From IMG/VR virus record IMGVR_UViG_3300035701_002583, positions 1 through 20,190 of that record: 20,190 bases of DNA, one strand, 5' to 3'. Positions 1 through 8,674 of the stretch are shown piece by piece (positions within the stretch are counted from its first letter, which is position 1; each line of letters starts with the position of its first letter). This DNA is from a virus. The position numbers and the translations under genes are program-made. The notes under the pieces were generated by a model. The model did not search any database, was not told the origin of the DNA, and was given only the letters and a program-made list of their open reading frames with translations.

Positions 1-908
1 ATGGTCCCCCAGGATTACCTGGATCATCTGGTACGAGTGGCACATCAGGTTCAAGTGGCTCAAGCGGAACATTTGGAACATCCGGAACGTCGGGTATAAG
101 TGGATCAAGTGGATCAAGTGGAACATCTGGAACATCTGGAACGTCTGGAACGTCTGGAACGTCTGGAACGTCTGGAACGTCTGGATCATCAGGGGTTGGA
201 ACATCCGGAACATCCGGAACATCTGGAGAACAAGGAATTGATGGACCCCCAGGATTACCCGGATCGTCTGGCACATCAGGTTCAAGCGGTTCAAGTGGAA
301 CATTTGGAACATCCGGAACATCCGGAACATCCGGAACATCTGGAACATCTGGAACATCTGGTTCTTCAGGCTCATCCGGAACAAGTGGTTCTTCAGGATC
401 ATATGGAACATCCGGAACATCCGGATCATCAGGTTCATCAGGAGTTGGAACGTCTGGAACATCTGGAGAACAAGGAATTGATGGACCACCAGGATTACCG
501 GGATCATCTGGTACGAGTGGAACATCAGGATCGTCTGGAACTTCTGGTCAAGATGGAACAAATTTTGGAACATCCGGAACATCTGGAACATCAGGATCAA
601 GTGGATCTTCAGGAACATCAGGAACATCTGGAACATCTGGAACAAGAGGAACATCTGGAACGTCTGGTTCTAGCGGATCTTCAGGTACAAGTGGAACATC
701 CGGTTCATCAGGATCAAGTGGAACATCGGGTACAAGTGGTTCGTCAGGTAGTTCTGGAACATCTGGAATTACAACTGATTTTGTAACAAATACTTGTGAT
801 GTTTGGGCAAGTGTACCCATAGTACTATGTATTGCGACATTAACACAAGCCGAATATAATGCAATTGGAATAAAAGATCCAAATACGCTTTATGTTATTG
901 TAGGCTAA
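1..908 (+). CDS. Collagen-like Gly-X-Y fibre protein, C-terminal part (5' end outside window)
   Basis: The first complete codon is at base 3, and the frame stays open to TAA at 906-908. No ATG occurs in this frame, so the start lies upstream of the window. About 255 residues are Gly-X-Y triplets, nearly all GTS or GSS, with GPPGLPGSSG anchors encoded at about 3, 243 and 483. The triplet register is broken by a recurring G-V-G and by a GTNF segment, as in other bacterial and phage collagen-like proteins. The tail is non-repetitive, about 48 residues, beginning ITTDFVTNTCDVWASVP and containing LTQAEYNAI..KDPNTLYVIVG. From memory, that type of ending recurs in phage tail fibres. Collagen-like segments usually form rigid trimeric rods, so a virion fibre or adhesin is likely. 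The giant fibre gene starts 18 bases downstream. Reading frame and repeat are certain; the role is inferred. Confidence 0.88.
   Translation, partial: GPPGLPGSSGTSGTSGSSGSSGTFGTSGTSGISGSSGSSGTSGTSGTSGTSGTSGTSGTSGSSGVGTSGTSGTSGEQGIDGPPGLPGSSGTSGSSGSSGTFGTSGTSGTSGTSGTSGTSGSSGSSGTSGSSGSYGTSGTSGSSGSSGVGTSGTSGEQGIDGPPGLPGSSGTSGTSGSSGTSGQDGTNFGTSGTSGTSGSSGSSGTSGTSGTSGTRGTSGTSGSSGSSGTSGTSGSSGSSGTSGTSGSSGSSGTSGITTDFVTNTCDVWASVPIVLCIATLTQAEYNAIGIKDPNTLYVIVG
3..770 (+). repeat. Collagen-like repeat with 240-base higher-order spacing
   Basis: The basic unit is 9 bases (GGA-ACA-TCT and variants, Gly-Thr-Ser). On top of it an anchor reading atggaccccc aggattacc recurs at 1, 241 and 481, exactly 240 bases (80 residues) apart. 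An upstream gaacaaggaattg leader is seen before the second and third anchors. Content between anchors differs by whole triplets, so the superunit has expanded and contracted in codon-sized steps. Confidence 0.85.
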
Positions 909-926
909 TTTATATATTACTTATAT

Positions 927-3900
927 ATGTCAGGAGATTTTTTATTAGGAACAGATTATCCTCCATCAATATATATGGGAACAACAGGAGTAACAAACAT
1001 CTGGTTCTCCAATACTATTGTATGGCCCAGAACTCCAACGCCAACACAAACACAAACGCCATCAGTAACACCAACAATAACGCCATCACTATCAATATCA
1101 CCAACTCCATTCTTATCTCCATCAATAACGCCAACAACAACTCCAACAACGACTCCATCATTATCCATATCAGCAACACCAACGGTAACTCCATCACTAT
1201 CAATCTCGGCAACACCATCATTATCAATATCAAAAACACCAACAATAACGCCATCGTTATCGATATCAGTAACGCCATCAATAACGCCAACCATAACGTT
1301 ATCGTTATCAATATCAGCAACGCCATCATTATCTATATCAGAAACTCCCTCAATAACTCCAACGATAACGCCGTCATTAAGCATATCTGCAACGCCATCA
1401 TTAAGTATATCTGCAACGCCAACAGTAACGCCGTCATTGAGTATATCTGCAACGCCATCATTATCAATATCAGCAACACCGTCAATGACGCCAACAATAA
1501 CGCCATCATTATCAATTTCTGCAACTCCATCTTTATCGATATCAGCAACGCCATCAACAACTCCAACAGTTACGCCAATAGTAACGCCATCATTAAGTAT
1601 ATCTGCAACGCCATCATTATCTATATCAGAAACTCCAACAATAACACCATCATTATCAATTTCCGCAACGCCATCTTTATCAATATCAGAGACGCCATCG
1701 ATGACGCCAACGGTAACGCCATCATTAAGCATATCTGCAACGCCATCATTAAGCATATCTGCAACGCCATCGATGACGCCAACGGTAACGCCATCATTAA
1801 GTATATCTGCAACGCCATCATTATCAATTTCTGCAACGCCATCAATAACCCCAACAATAACGCCATCATTATCAATTTCTGCAACACCATCCTTGTCAAT
1901 ATCATCAACACCAACGATAACACCATCATTAAGTATATCTGCAACGCCATCATTATCTATATCAGAAACCCCATCAATAACACCAACAGTAACGCCATCA
2001 TTAAGCATATCTGCAACACCATCATTATCAATATCTACAACACCAACTATAACACCATCGTTAAGCATATCGGTAACGCCATCTTTAAGTATATCTGCAA
2101 CGCCAACCGTAACGCCGTCATTAAGTATATCTGCAACACCATCTTTGTCGATATCAGCAACCCCATCAACAACTCCAACAGTAACGCCATCATTAAGTAT
2201 ATCTGCAACTCCATCCTTGTCAATATCAACAACTCCATCAATAACACCAACTGTAACGTCATCATTATCAATATCTGCAACGCCATCATTATCAATATCT
2301 GCAACGCCATCAATAACACCAACAATAACGCCATCATTAAGTATATCTGCAACGCCATCATTATCTATATCAGAAACCCCATCAATAACGCCAACTGTAA
2401 CGCCATCATTAAGTATATCCGCAACGCCATCATTATCTATATCAGCAACACCATCAATGACACCAACCGTAACACCGTCGTTATCGATTTCCGCAACGCC
2501 ATCGTTATCTATATCAGCAACACCATCAATGACACCAACTGTGACGCCATCATTATCAATTTCAGAGACGCCATCATTATCTATTTCTGCAACACCATCA
2601 ATGACCCCAACAGTAACGCCATCACTATCAATATCAGCGACGCCATTTTTATCTCCATCAGTAACACCAACAACAACTCCATCACTATCAATTTCTGCAA
2701 CACCATCATTAAGTATATCCACAACTCCAACAATAACGCCATCATTATCAATTTCAGCAACACCATCATTAAGTATATCTGCAACGCCATCATTATCAGT
2801 ATCGGCAACACCGTCAATAACTCCAACAGTAACGCCATCATTAAGTATATCTGCAACACCATCATTAAGTATATCTGCAACGCCATCAATAACTCCAACA
2901 GTAACGCCATCATTAAGTATATCCGCAACGCCATCATTATCTATATCGGAAACTCCATCAACAACTCCAACAATAACTGTATCAAATACGGTAACGCCAT
3001 CTATGACACCAAGCCCAGCCGCTCCATTTTCAAGCGGATTAGAGGTTTGTTGGAATTTTGATGAAGCGAGCGGTATTTTTTATGATAGTACTGCAACTCA
3101 TGACCTAACAACAACAAATAATGTAGAATATCAAAAATCGGGTATACTTAATTTTAGTGCCAGATTTAACGATAACACGTCATACGCATATGGAGATACT
3201 GGATTAAATTTAACAACATTATCAATATCTACATGGGTTAATGTTACTGGCACCACAGTAAATAGTGAAAGAATAATATATAGTAAAGTTGGAAGTTATT
3301 TAGCAAATAAAGGTGGAGTTAAATTATTAGTTACAGATACTGGATATGTTCAATTTCAAACTTGGAGTGGAAACACTGACACCGTTATACAATCTGACAT
3401 CACAATAAATGACGGAAATTGGCATCATATTGTTATCACATATGATTATTCCACAAGTACTGCTCATCTTTATATAGACGGATCTGAAGACACTAGTAGT
3501 CCGCATATAATGTCAGTAAAACCATATTATGGAGCTGGCGATGCTAATATAACGATAGGTAACCAATACACTCTTACCGATAGCGCTCTTTACGGCTTTC
3601 TTGACGCCACGGCTGTATGGAGTAGAGTATTAACCATTGCCGATGTTGATGCTTTATGGAATAACGGAAATGGAGTTGCTTGTGGAGTAAGAGCAACACC
3701 AACACCAACAGTAACGCCATCATTATCAATATCCGCAACGCCATCATTATCAATATCCGCAACGCCATCAATGACGCCAACAATAACGCCGTCATTATCA
3801 ATATCCGCAACGCCGTCATTATCAATCTCAACAACGCCAACAATAACGCCAACGGTTACCCCATCGTTAAGTATATCAGCAACACCATCCTTATCGATAT

Positions 3901-6900
3901 CAGCAACACCATCAATGACGCCAACCAGAACTCCAAGTTTATCAATATCCGCAACGCCATCATTATCGATTTCTACAACACCATCAATAACGCCAACTGT
4001 TACACCATCATTAAGTATATCTGCAACTCCATCGTTATCAATATCTAAAACACCAACAGTAACGCCATCATTAAGTATTTCAGCAACACCATCCTTATCA
4101 ATATCAGCAACGCCGACAATAACGCCAACTACTACACCATCATTAAGCATATCAGCAACACCATCATTGTCAATATCATCAACTCCATCGATAACGCCAA
4201 CCAAAACCCCGTCATTATCAATATCTAAAACGCCAACTCCTACTCCTTCAGTTCAATTTCCATCATCTGGATTAATTTCATATTGGAATTTTGAAGAAGC
4301 TTCAGGGGTTGTTGTTGATTGTGTTAGTCATTATTCAGGTGTAACGACATCAGTAACATACAGCGCAGCAGGAATAGTTAATCATTGTCTTAGTTATAAT
4401 GGAACAACATCAAAAGTAACAGTAGGTTCTGGCGGAACAGGATTTCCAAAACCAACAACAGCATTTTCACTATCTTTCTGGATTAAAACAACAGATGCAA
4501 CCAGCAATAAAAAGATTGTTTTTGCTAATAGCTTTAATTACGGATTTATCTTATATTATGCGGGAGCAGGAACAGGCTTAGTATCTCTTTTAATTGGTGA
4601 TGGAACGAATACCATAGAAGCGATATGTACTACAAGAGTAGACACAGGTAACTGGACACATGTTGTTTTTACATTTAACGGTACGGACTTTCTTGGATTT
4701 GTAAATAATTCTCAATGTGCCACAGAAACTTGGGCTTACGATGTTGCTTGGACAGATGTTGATGATTGGACATTTATGGCCAATAATTATGGATCAGGAT
4801 TTGTTGTTGGTTCTTTAGATGAATTTGGCGTGTGGAACCGTGCATTAACAACCACAGAAATTTCAATAATTTATAAGGGTGGAAGTGGATTTGGATATGA
4901 TTGTGGTGTATCACCAACACCAAGTCCAACACCTACTAGAACCCCATCATTGTCAATATCAGCAACGCCATCAATGACGCCAACCAGAACACCATCGCTA
5001 TCAATATCTGCAACATCTTCTCTACCAGCAGGAAGCGCACTTCCAACGCCATCAATAACGCCGACCACAACTCCGTCACTATCAATATCACCAACCAGAA
5101 CTCCGTCACTATCAATATCTAAAACGCCATCAATAACACCAACTAGAACTCCATCACTATCATTACCTTTTGGCGGTAACATATACTATGTCGCGACTGA
5201 CGGACTTAACACCAATCCAGGTACATTTGCAGAACCATGGGCCACTTGGGAATATGGATTTAATCAAATTTCAGCGGGAGATCTCTTATATATAAGGGGT
5301 GGTACATATACTCCAACAAGTTATGTTACAGTATCATCAAGGAATTGTGCAGTGGCAGTTAGTGGTAAAGATGGTTCTTCTGGTAGTAAATATCAGGTGT
5401 TTGCTTATCCTGATGAAACGCCAATTTTAGATTGCAGAAATGTAACCGGAAGTAATGAAAGAATAGGTATATTAATTGTCGATTGTAGTTATTGGTATTT
5501 AAAAGGATTAGAAATAACAAGAGTAGATCAGCCAGTAGCTGGGGGCGTTGGCGGTCAAGGTATTTTTATCTGGGGAATTAATGCTGCAGAACATAATACA
5601 ATAGAAAATTGTAAAGCATATGTTAATGGTGGCCCCGGAATGGGTACTAGAGACTGGGTTAACGAAACTCTTTTCTTGAATTGTGATTGTTATGATAACT
5701 GGGATGCATATTCAGATACGCCTGGCGGTAATTCAGATGGTTTTGATGTTGGATATTCTAACGATATTATAAGATTCACAGGATGTAGAGTATGGCATAA
5801 TGGTGATGACGGGTTTGATATGTATTGTCCTAGTGGCTGGGATAGTACTGTTTATCTAACTAATTGTTGGGCATGGCATCAAGGATATGCCCCAGATGAA
5901 AGTGGAGGTGGTGACGGTGGTGGTTTTAAATTAGGTACAGGTACAGGACTTCAATCTGATGGTATTATAAGACGATATCTATATAATTGTATTGCATATG
6001 ATAACTTAGCTAACGGTTTTGATCAGAATTCCGGTAATATGAAAACAGTTATATATAACAGTATTGCTTATGCAAACGGAACAAGAGGTTATGATTTTCA
6101 TTGGGAAAATCAATATGATGTTTTTATAAATAACACAAGTTATGACAATGGCTCTGCTGATGCATTTCTTTCAAATACGACTCAAACTACCAATAGCTGG
6201 CAAAATGGTATAACGGTTACCGATGCTGATTTTGTAAGTGTGGTTTCTCAGCTTTCATCAACCAGAGAATCAGATGGATCATTACCATTAATGACTTTCC
6301 TTCATCTTGTTTCAGGATCCGATTTAAAATATGCTGGTACAGTAGTTGCCGGATTAGTTTATGATGGAGATGGCGCACTATATAACGATCCACCATCTAT
6401 AGGCCCATTTGAATATGGCGTAAACATTACGCCATCGATGACGCCAACTAGAACTCCGTCATTGTCAATACCTGTAACGCCATCATTGACTCCAACTAGA
6501 ACTCCGTCATTGTCAATACCTGTAACGCCATCAATAACGCCGACTAGAACCCCATCATTATCAATAACATCATCAATAACGCCAACTGTAACACCATCGT
6601 TATCGACATCAAAAACACCAACGGTTACACCGTCACTATCAATTTCAGCAACCCCATCATTATCAATATCAAAAACACCAACTAGAACTCCCTCATTATC
6701 GATATCTAAAACTCCATCAATAACGCCAAGTACAGCTGGCGATCCATTTTCAGGAGCATTAGAAGCTTGTTGGAATTTTGAAGAAGCAAGTGGTACTATT
6801 TATGATAGCACAACAAATAATCATGATTTAACAACAGCAAGTTATGTGAGTTATCATCAAGCAGGTAAAGTCGGTAGTTATTGTGTTGGATTTAGTAATA

Positions 6901-8618
6901 GTGCCGGTTATTTGCAAGGAGACACAGGACTAGATCTTACAACAATAACATTATCTTTTTGGATTAAGTTTATTGGTACAGGTAATGTGGCGTGTACAAT
7001 ATATAATAAAACCGATCCAGCTAACTCTAAAGGGGGTGTTAGGATGGATGCTGGTGCTAGTGGAGTTGTATCGTTTACAACTATTACTACTGGAGGTGAT
7101 AACAATACTATTAGTTCTGATTCTGCATTAAATGATGAAAATTGGCACCATATTGTTGCATCTTATAACGATGCAACTCAGGAAGCTAATTTATATGTTG
7201 ATAATGTGGGTGTTAATGCAAATCCGCAGATTTTTACAAATCGTCCTGATTATGGCGTGGGTGGCGTTAATATACAAATAGGTGGTGACCCTTCCGTTCC
7301 GGATGCTATTCCAGGATATATAGATGCATTCGGTATATGGAGTGCAGCATTAAATGCAACTGATGTTGCAACATTATGGAATGGAGGAAGCGGACTTGTT
7401 TGTTCTGTACCTGATGTAACTCCATCACCAACTAGAACACCATCATTGTCAATAACAAAAACGCCATCGTTGTCAATATCTAAAACACCATCATTATCTC
7501 CGCCAGCCCCGACGCCATCATTGTCAATATCAGCAACGCCATCATTGTCAATATCTAAAACGCCATCATCATCTCCGCCAGCACCGACGCCATCATTGTC
7601 AATATCAGCAACACCATCGTTGTCGATATCTAAAACGCCATCATCATCTCCACCAGCGCCAACGCCATCATTGTCAATATCTAAAACGCCATCAATAACG
7701 CCAAGTAGAACGCCATCGATAACTTCAACGCAACCAAGTAGTGAATATAGTTTTTATCTAACATCATATGCTTCAGCGGCATTAGCTTGTGGTGATGCGC
7801 CATCGCCAAACGGCACAAAATGGTTACCTGTTGGCCATCCTGTACCAGTAATTGGTGATACATTTTACAATGATGCCGCTTGCACAACGCCATTTGCTGG
7901 TGATAATGGTTATTATTATGTTAGAACACCGGCCAGTGGAGAATACGCAATAAAAGTAGCAGTTAATGGTGTTGCTGCTGATGTTTCGGATTGTACTTAT
8001 CCAACACCAACTCCAACAAGAACACAAACTCCATCAAGAACGCCGACACCATCATTGTCAATATCTAGAACGCCATCATTATCTCCACCAGCAGCAACAC
8101 CTTCATTGTCAATATCTATAACACCTTCATTATCAATATCTAGAACACCTTCATTATCTCCGCCAGCAGCAACGCCGTCATTGTCAATATCTAGAACGCC
8201 ATCGCTGTCAATATCTAGAACACCATCCAAAACACCATCAATGACGCCAAGTAGAACACCATCACTATCAATATCGGTTACGCCATCCATAAGTCTTATT
8301 GTATCACCAAGTAGAACACCAACGCCAACAAGAACACCAACGCCATCAACAGCATATATGACATGGTTTGTAAGTGTTAACACTTTAGCCACGATACTTC
8401 TTGCTTGTGGAGATGCTCGTGATGGTACCAAGTATAGTGCTGTTGGTAGAACGCCAGCTAATCTAACTACGCTTTATAACGATACGGGATTAACAAGTGT
8501 ATATATTGCCGGTGGCACTCATCCAGGTTATATATCATTTACTCTTAGCAGCGGTGGAGATTTTTATTATGGAAATCAGAACAGCAGTGGAACAATATCA
8601 GGTAACGGGCTTTGTTAA
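927..8618 (+). CDS. Giant modular Ser/Thr/Pro-rich fibre/adhesin with LamG and beta-helix domains
   Basis: This 2,563-residue protein has no signal peptide. Its N-terminus contains IYMGTTGVTNIWFSNTIVWP, resembling the short YLG..EV.KIY..D..VW motif of phage tail/fibre N-termini. TP/LSIS-repeat linkers then alternate with folded domains: LamG/concanavalin-like at about 704-922, 1113-1327 and 1942-2161 (each opening with WNF[DE]EASG and carrying a NWHHIV or NWTHVV strand); a right-handed parallel beta-helix at about 1416-1833 (YYVATDGLNTNPGT opening, then IENC/LYNC/VIYNS-type rungs, as in pectate-lyase-like and DUF1565 proteins); and two homologous modules at about 2272-2358 and 2477-2563 sharing ACGD, GTK, VG, YND and a final Cys. 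The LamG and beta-helix domains suggest carbohydrate binding or depolymerisation. It is probably a virion-attached receptor-binding fibre. The start is ATG after ttacttatat, with no Shine-Dalgarno sequence. A displayed prophage adhesin is the alternative. Confidence 0.9.
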   Translation: MSGDFLLGTDYPPSIYMGTTGVTNIWFSNTIVWPRTPTPTQTQTPSVTPTITPSLSISPTPFLSPSITPTTTPTTTPSLSISATPTVTPSLSISATPSLSISKTPTITPSLSISVTPSITPTITLSLSISATPSLSISETPSITPTITPSLSISATPSLSISATPTVTPSLSISATPSLSISATPSMTPTITPSLSISATPSLSISATPSTTPTVTPIVTPSLSISATPSLSISETPTITPSLSISATPSLSISETPSMTPTVTPSLSISATPSLSISATPSMTPTVTPSLSISATPSLSISATPSITPTITPSLSISATPSLSISSTPTITPSLSISATPSLSISETPSITPTVTPSLSISATPSLSISTTPTITPSLSISVTPSLSISATPTVTPSLSISATPSLSISATPSTTPTVTPSLSISATPSLSISTTPSITPTVTSSLSISATPSLSISATPSITPTITPSLSISATPSLSISETPSITPTVTPSLSISATPSLSISATPSMTPTVTPSLSISATPSLSISATPSMTPTVTPSLSISETPSLSISATPSMTPTVTPSLSISATPFLSPSVTPTTTPSLSISATPSLSISTTPTITPSLSISATPSLSISATPSLSVSATPSITPTVTPSLSISATPSLSISATPSITPTVTPSLSISATPSLSISETPSTTPTITVSNTVTPSMTPSPAAPFSSGLEVCWNFDEASGIFYDSTATHDLTTTNNVEYQKSGILNFSARFNDNTSYAYGDTGLNLTTLSISTWVNVTGTTVNSERIIYSKVGSYLANKGGVKLLVTDTGYVQFQTWSGNTDTVIQSDITINDGNWHHIVITYDYSTSTAHLYIDGSEDTSSPHIMSVKPYYGAGDANITIGNQYTLTDSALYGFLDATAVWSRVLTIADVDALWNNGNGVACGVRATPTPTVTPSLSISATPSLSISATPSMTPTITPSLSISATPSLSISTTPTITPTVTPSLSISATPSLSISATPSMTPTRTPSLSISATPSLSISTTPSITPTVTPSLSISATPSLSISKTPTVTPSLSISATPSLSISATPTITPTTTPSLSISATPSLSISSTPSITPTKTPSLSISKTPTPTPSVQFPSSGLISYWNFEEASGVVVDCVSHYSGVTTSVTYSAAGIVNHCLSYNGTTSKVTVGSGGTGFPKPTTAFSLSFWIKTTDATSNKKIVFANSFNYGFILYYAGAGTGLVSLLIGDGTNTIEAICTTRVDTGNWTHVVFTFNGTDFLGFVNNSQCATETWAYDVAWTDVDDWTFMANNYGSGFVVGSLDEFGVWNRALTTTEISIIYKGGSGFGYDCGVSPTPSPTPTRTPSLSISATPSMTPTRTPSLSISATSSLPAGSALPTPSITPTTTPSLSISPTRTPSLSISKTPSITPTRTPSLSLPFGGNIYYVATDGLNTNPGTFAEPWATWEYGFNQISAGDLLYIRGGTYTPTSYVTVSSRNCAVAVSGKDGSSGSKYQVFAYPDETPILDCRNVTGSNERIGILIVDCSYWYLKGLEITRVDQPVAGGVGGQGIFIWGINAAEHNTIENCKAYVNGGPGMGTRDWVNETLFLNCDCYDNWDAYSDTPGGNSDGFDVGYSNDIIRFTGCRVWHNGDDGFDMYCPSGWDSTVYLTNCWAWHQGYAPDESGGGDGGGFKLGTGTGLQSDGIIRRYLYNCIAYDNLANGFDQNSGNMKTVIYNSIAYANGTRGYDFHWENQYDVFINNTSYDNGSADAFLSNTTQTTNSWQNGITVTDADFVSVVSQLSSTRESDGSLPLMTFLHLVSGSDLKYAGTVVAGLVYDGDGALYNDPPSIGPFEYGVNITPSMTPTRTPSLSIPVTPSLTPTRTPSLSIPVTPSITPTRTPSLSITSSITPTVTPSLSTSKTPTVTPSLSISATPSLSISKTPTRTPSLSISKTPSITPSTAGDPFSGALEACWNFEEASGTIYDSTTNNHDLTTASYVSYHQAGKVGSYCVGFSNSAGYLQGDTGLDLTTITLSFWIKFIGTGNVACTIYNKTDPANSKGGVRMDAGASGVVSFTTITTGGDNNTISSDSALNDENWHHIVASYNDATQEANLYVDNVGVNANPQIFTNRPDYGVGGVNIQIGGDPSVPDAIPGYIDAFGIWSAALNATDVATLWNGGSGLVCSVPDVTPSPTRTPSLSITKTPSLSISKTPSLSPPAPTPSLSISATPSLSISKTPSSSPPAPTPSLSISATPSLSISKTPSSSPPAPTPSLSISKTPSITPSRTPSITSTQPSSEYSFYLTSYASAALACGDAPSPNGTKWLPVGHPVPVIGDTFYNDAACTTPFAGDNGYYYVRTPASGEYAIKVAVNGVAADVSDCTYPTPTPTRTQTPSRTPTPSLSISRTPSLSPPAATPSLSISITPSLSISRTPSLSPPAATPSLSISRTPSLSISRTPSKTPSMTPSRTPSLSISVTPSISLIVSPSRTPTPTRTPTPSTAYMTWFVSVNTLATILLACGDARDGTKYSAVGRTPANLTTLYNDTGLTSVYIAGGTHPGYISFTLSSGGDFYYGNQNSSGTISGNGLC
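1030..3010 (+). repeat. TPSLSISA/TPSxTPTxTP repeat block 1
   Basis: The 8-residue unit TPSLSISA (24 bases) is often doubled and alternates with TPS[IMT]TPT[VIT], giving a common 24-residue, 72-base superunit. LSIS is written in two main ways, ttatcaatatca and ttaagtatatct, that use different serine codon families. The block spans residues about 35-695 of the giant fibre and is probably an extended or O-glycosylated stalk. Confidence 0.9.
3688..4255 (+). repeat. TPSLSISA repeat block 2
   Basis: The same TPSLSISA/TPSxTPTxTP units link the first and second LamG-like domains of the giant fibre. TPTRTP and TPTKTP variants appear here, adding basic residues absent from most of block 1. Confidence 0.85.
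4908..5165 (+). repeat. TPxxTPSLSIS repeat block 3
   Basis: A short linker between the second LamG-like domain and the beta-helix domain. It is rich in TPTRTPSLSIS and includes one non-repeat insertion, SSLPAGSALP, at about 5018-5047. Confidence 0.8.
6428..6738 (+). repeat. TPTRTPSLSI repeat block 4
   Basis: Linker between the beta-helix and the third LamG-like domain. It contains near-perfect tandem copies of TPTRTPSLSIPVTPS at about 6443-6535, the most regular and probably youngest duplication in the later blocks. Confidence 0.8.
7408..7737 (+). repeat. TPSLSISKTPSSSPPAP repeat block 5
   Basis: Linker after the third LamG-like domain. A unit of about 75-80 bases encoding PSLSISATPSLSISKTPSSSPPAPT is repeated almost identically near 7515-7590 and 7590-7665. 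It is richer in proline and lysine than block 1. Confidence 0.8.
8000..8352 (+). repeat. TPSLSISRTPSLSPPAA repeat block 6
   Basis: Linker between the two related C-terminal modules of the giant fibre. Units are TPSLSISRTPSLSPPAA and TPSRTP. Arginine replaces the alanine or lysine seen in other blocks, so each linker has its own subtype. Confidence 0.8.
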
Positions 8619-8674
8619 AAAATAATAGGTATAAATTAATTGATTATCTTGCTTTATTTCTGTATTATTATGCA

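Noticed and set aside
100-786. ATG-initiated frame encoding HLEHLERLERLE-type repeats, and its antisense counterpart at 548-820
   Set aside because: These are frame shadows of the 9-base collagen repeat; the Gly-X-Y frame continues through to a globular tail and a proper stop.
956-2722. 588-residue minus-strand frame with DGVADIDNDG repeats that look like calcium-binding DxDxDG motifs
   Set aside because: It is the exact reverse of the TPSLSISA codons. The plus frame continues through folded domains, while this frame ends with the repeat. The resemblance to thrombospondin type-3 repeats is coincidental; the same pattern recurs opposite other repeat blocks (3590-4204, 4871-5182, 7997-8431).
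1022-3061. 679-residue plus-strand frame of Asn/Ile-rich repeats (NAIIINIRN)
   Set aside because: Shadow of the same repeats, open only because the repeat units lack stops in this frame; it ends soon after the repeats give way to the first LamG-like domain.
8612-8674. Upstream extension of the radical SAM gene from a TTG codon
   Set aside because: It overlaps the fibre stop, adds a leader unlike the family, and the ATG at 8675 begins exactly at the Rossmann-type first strand.
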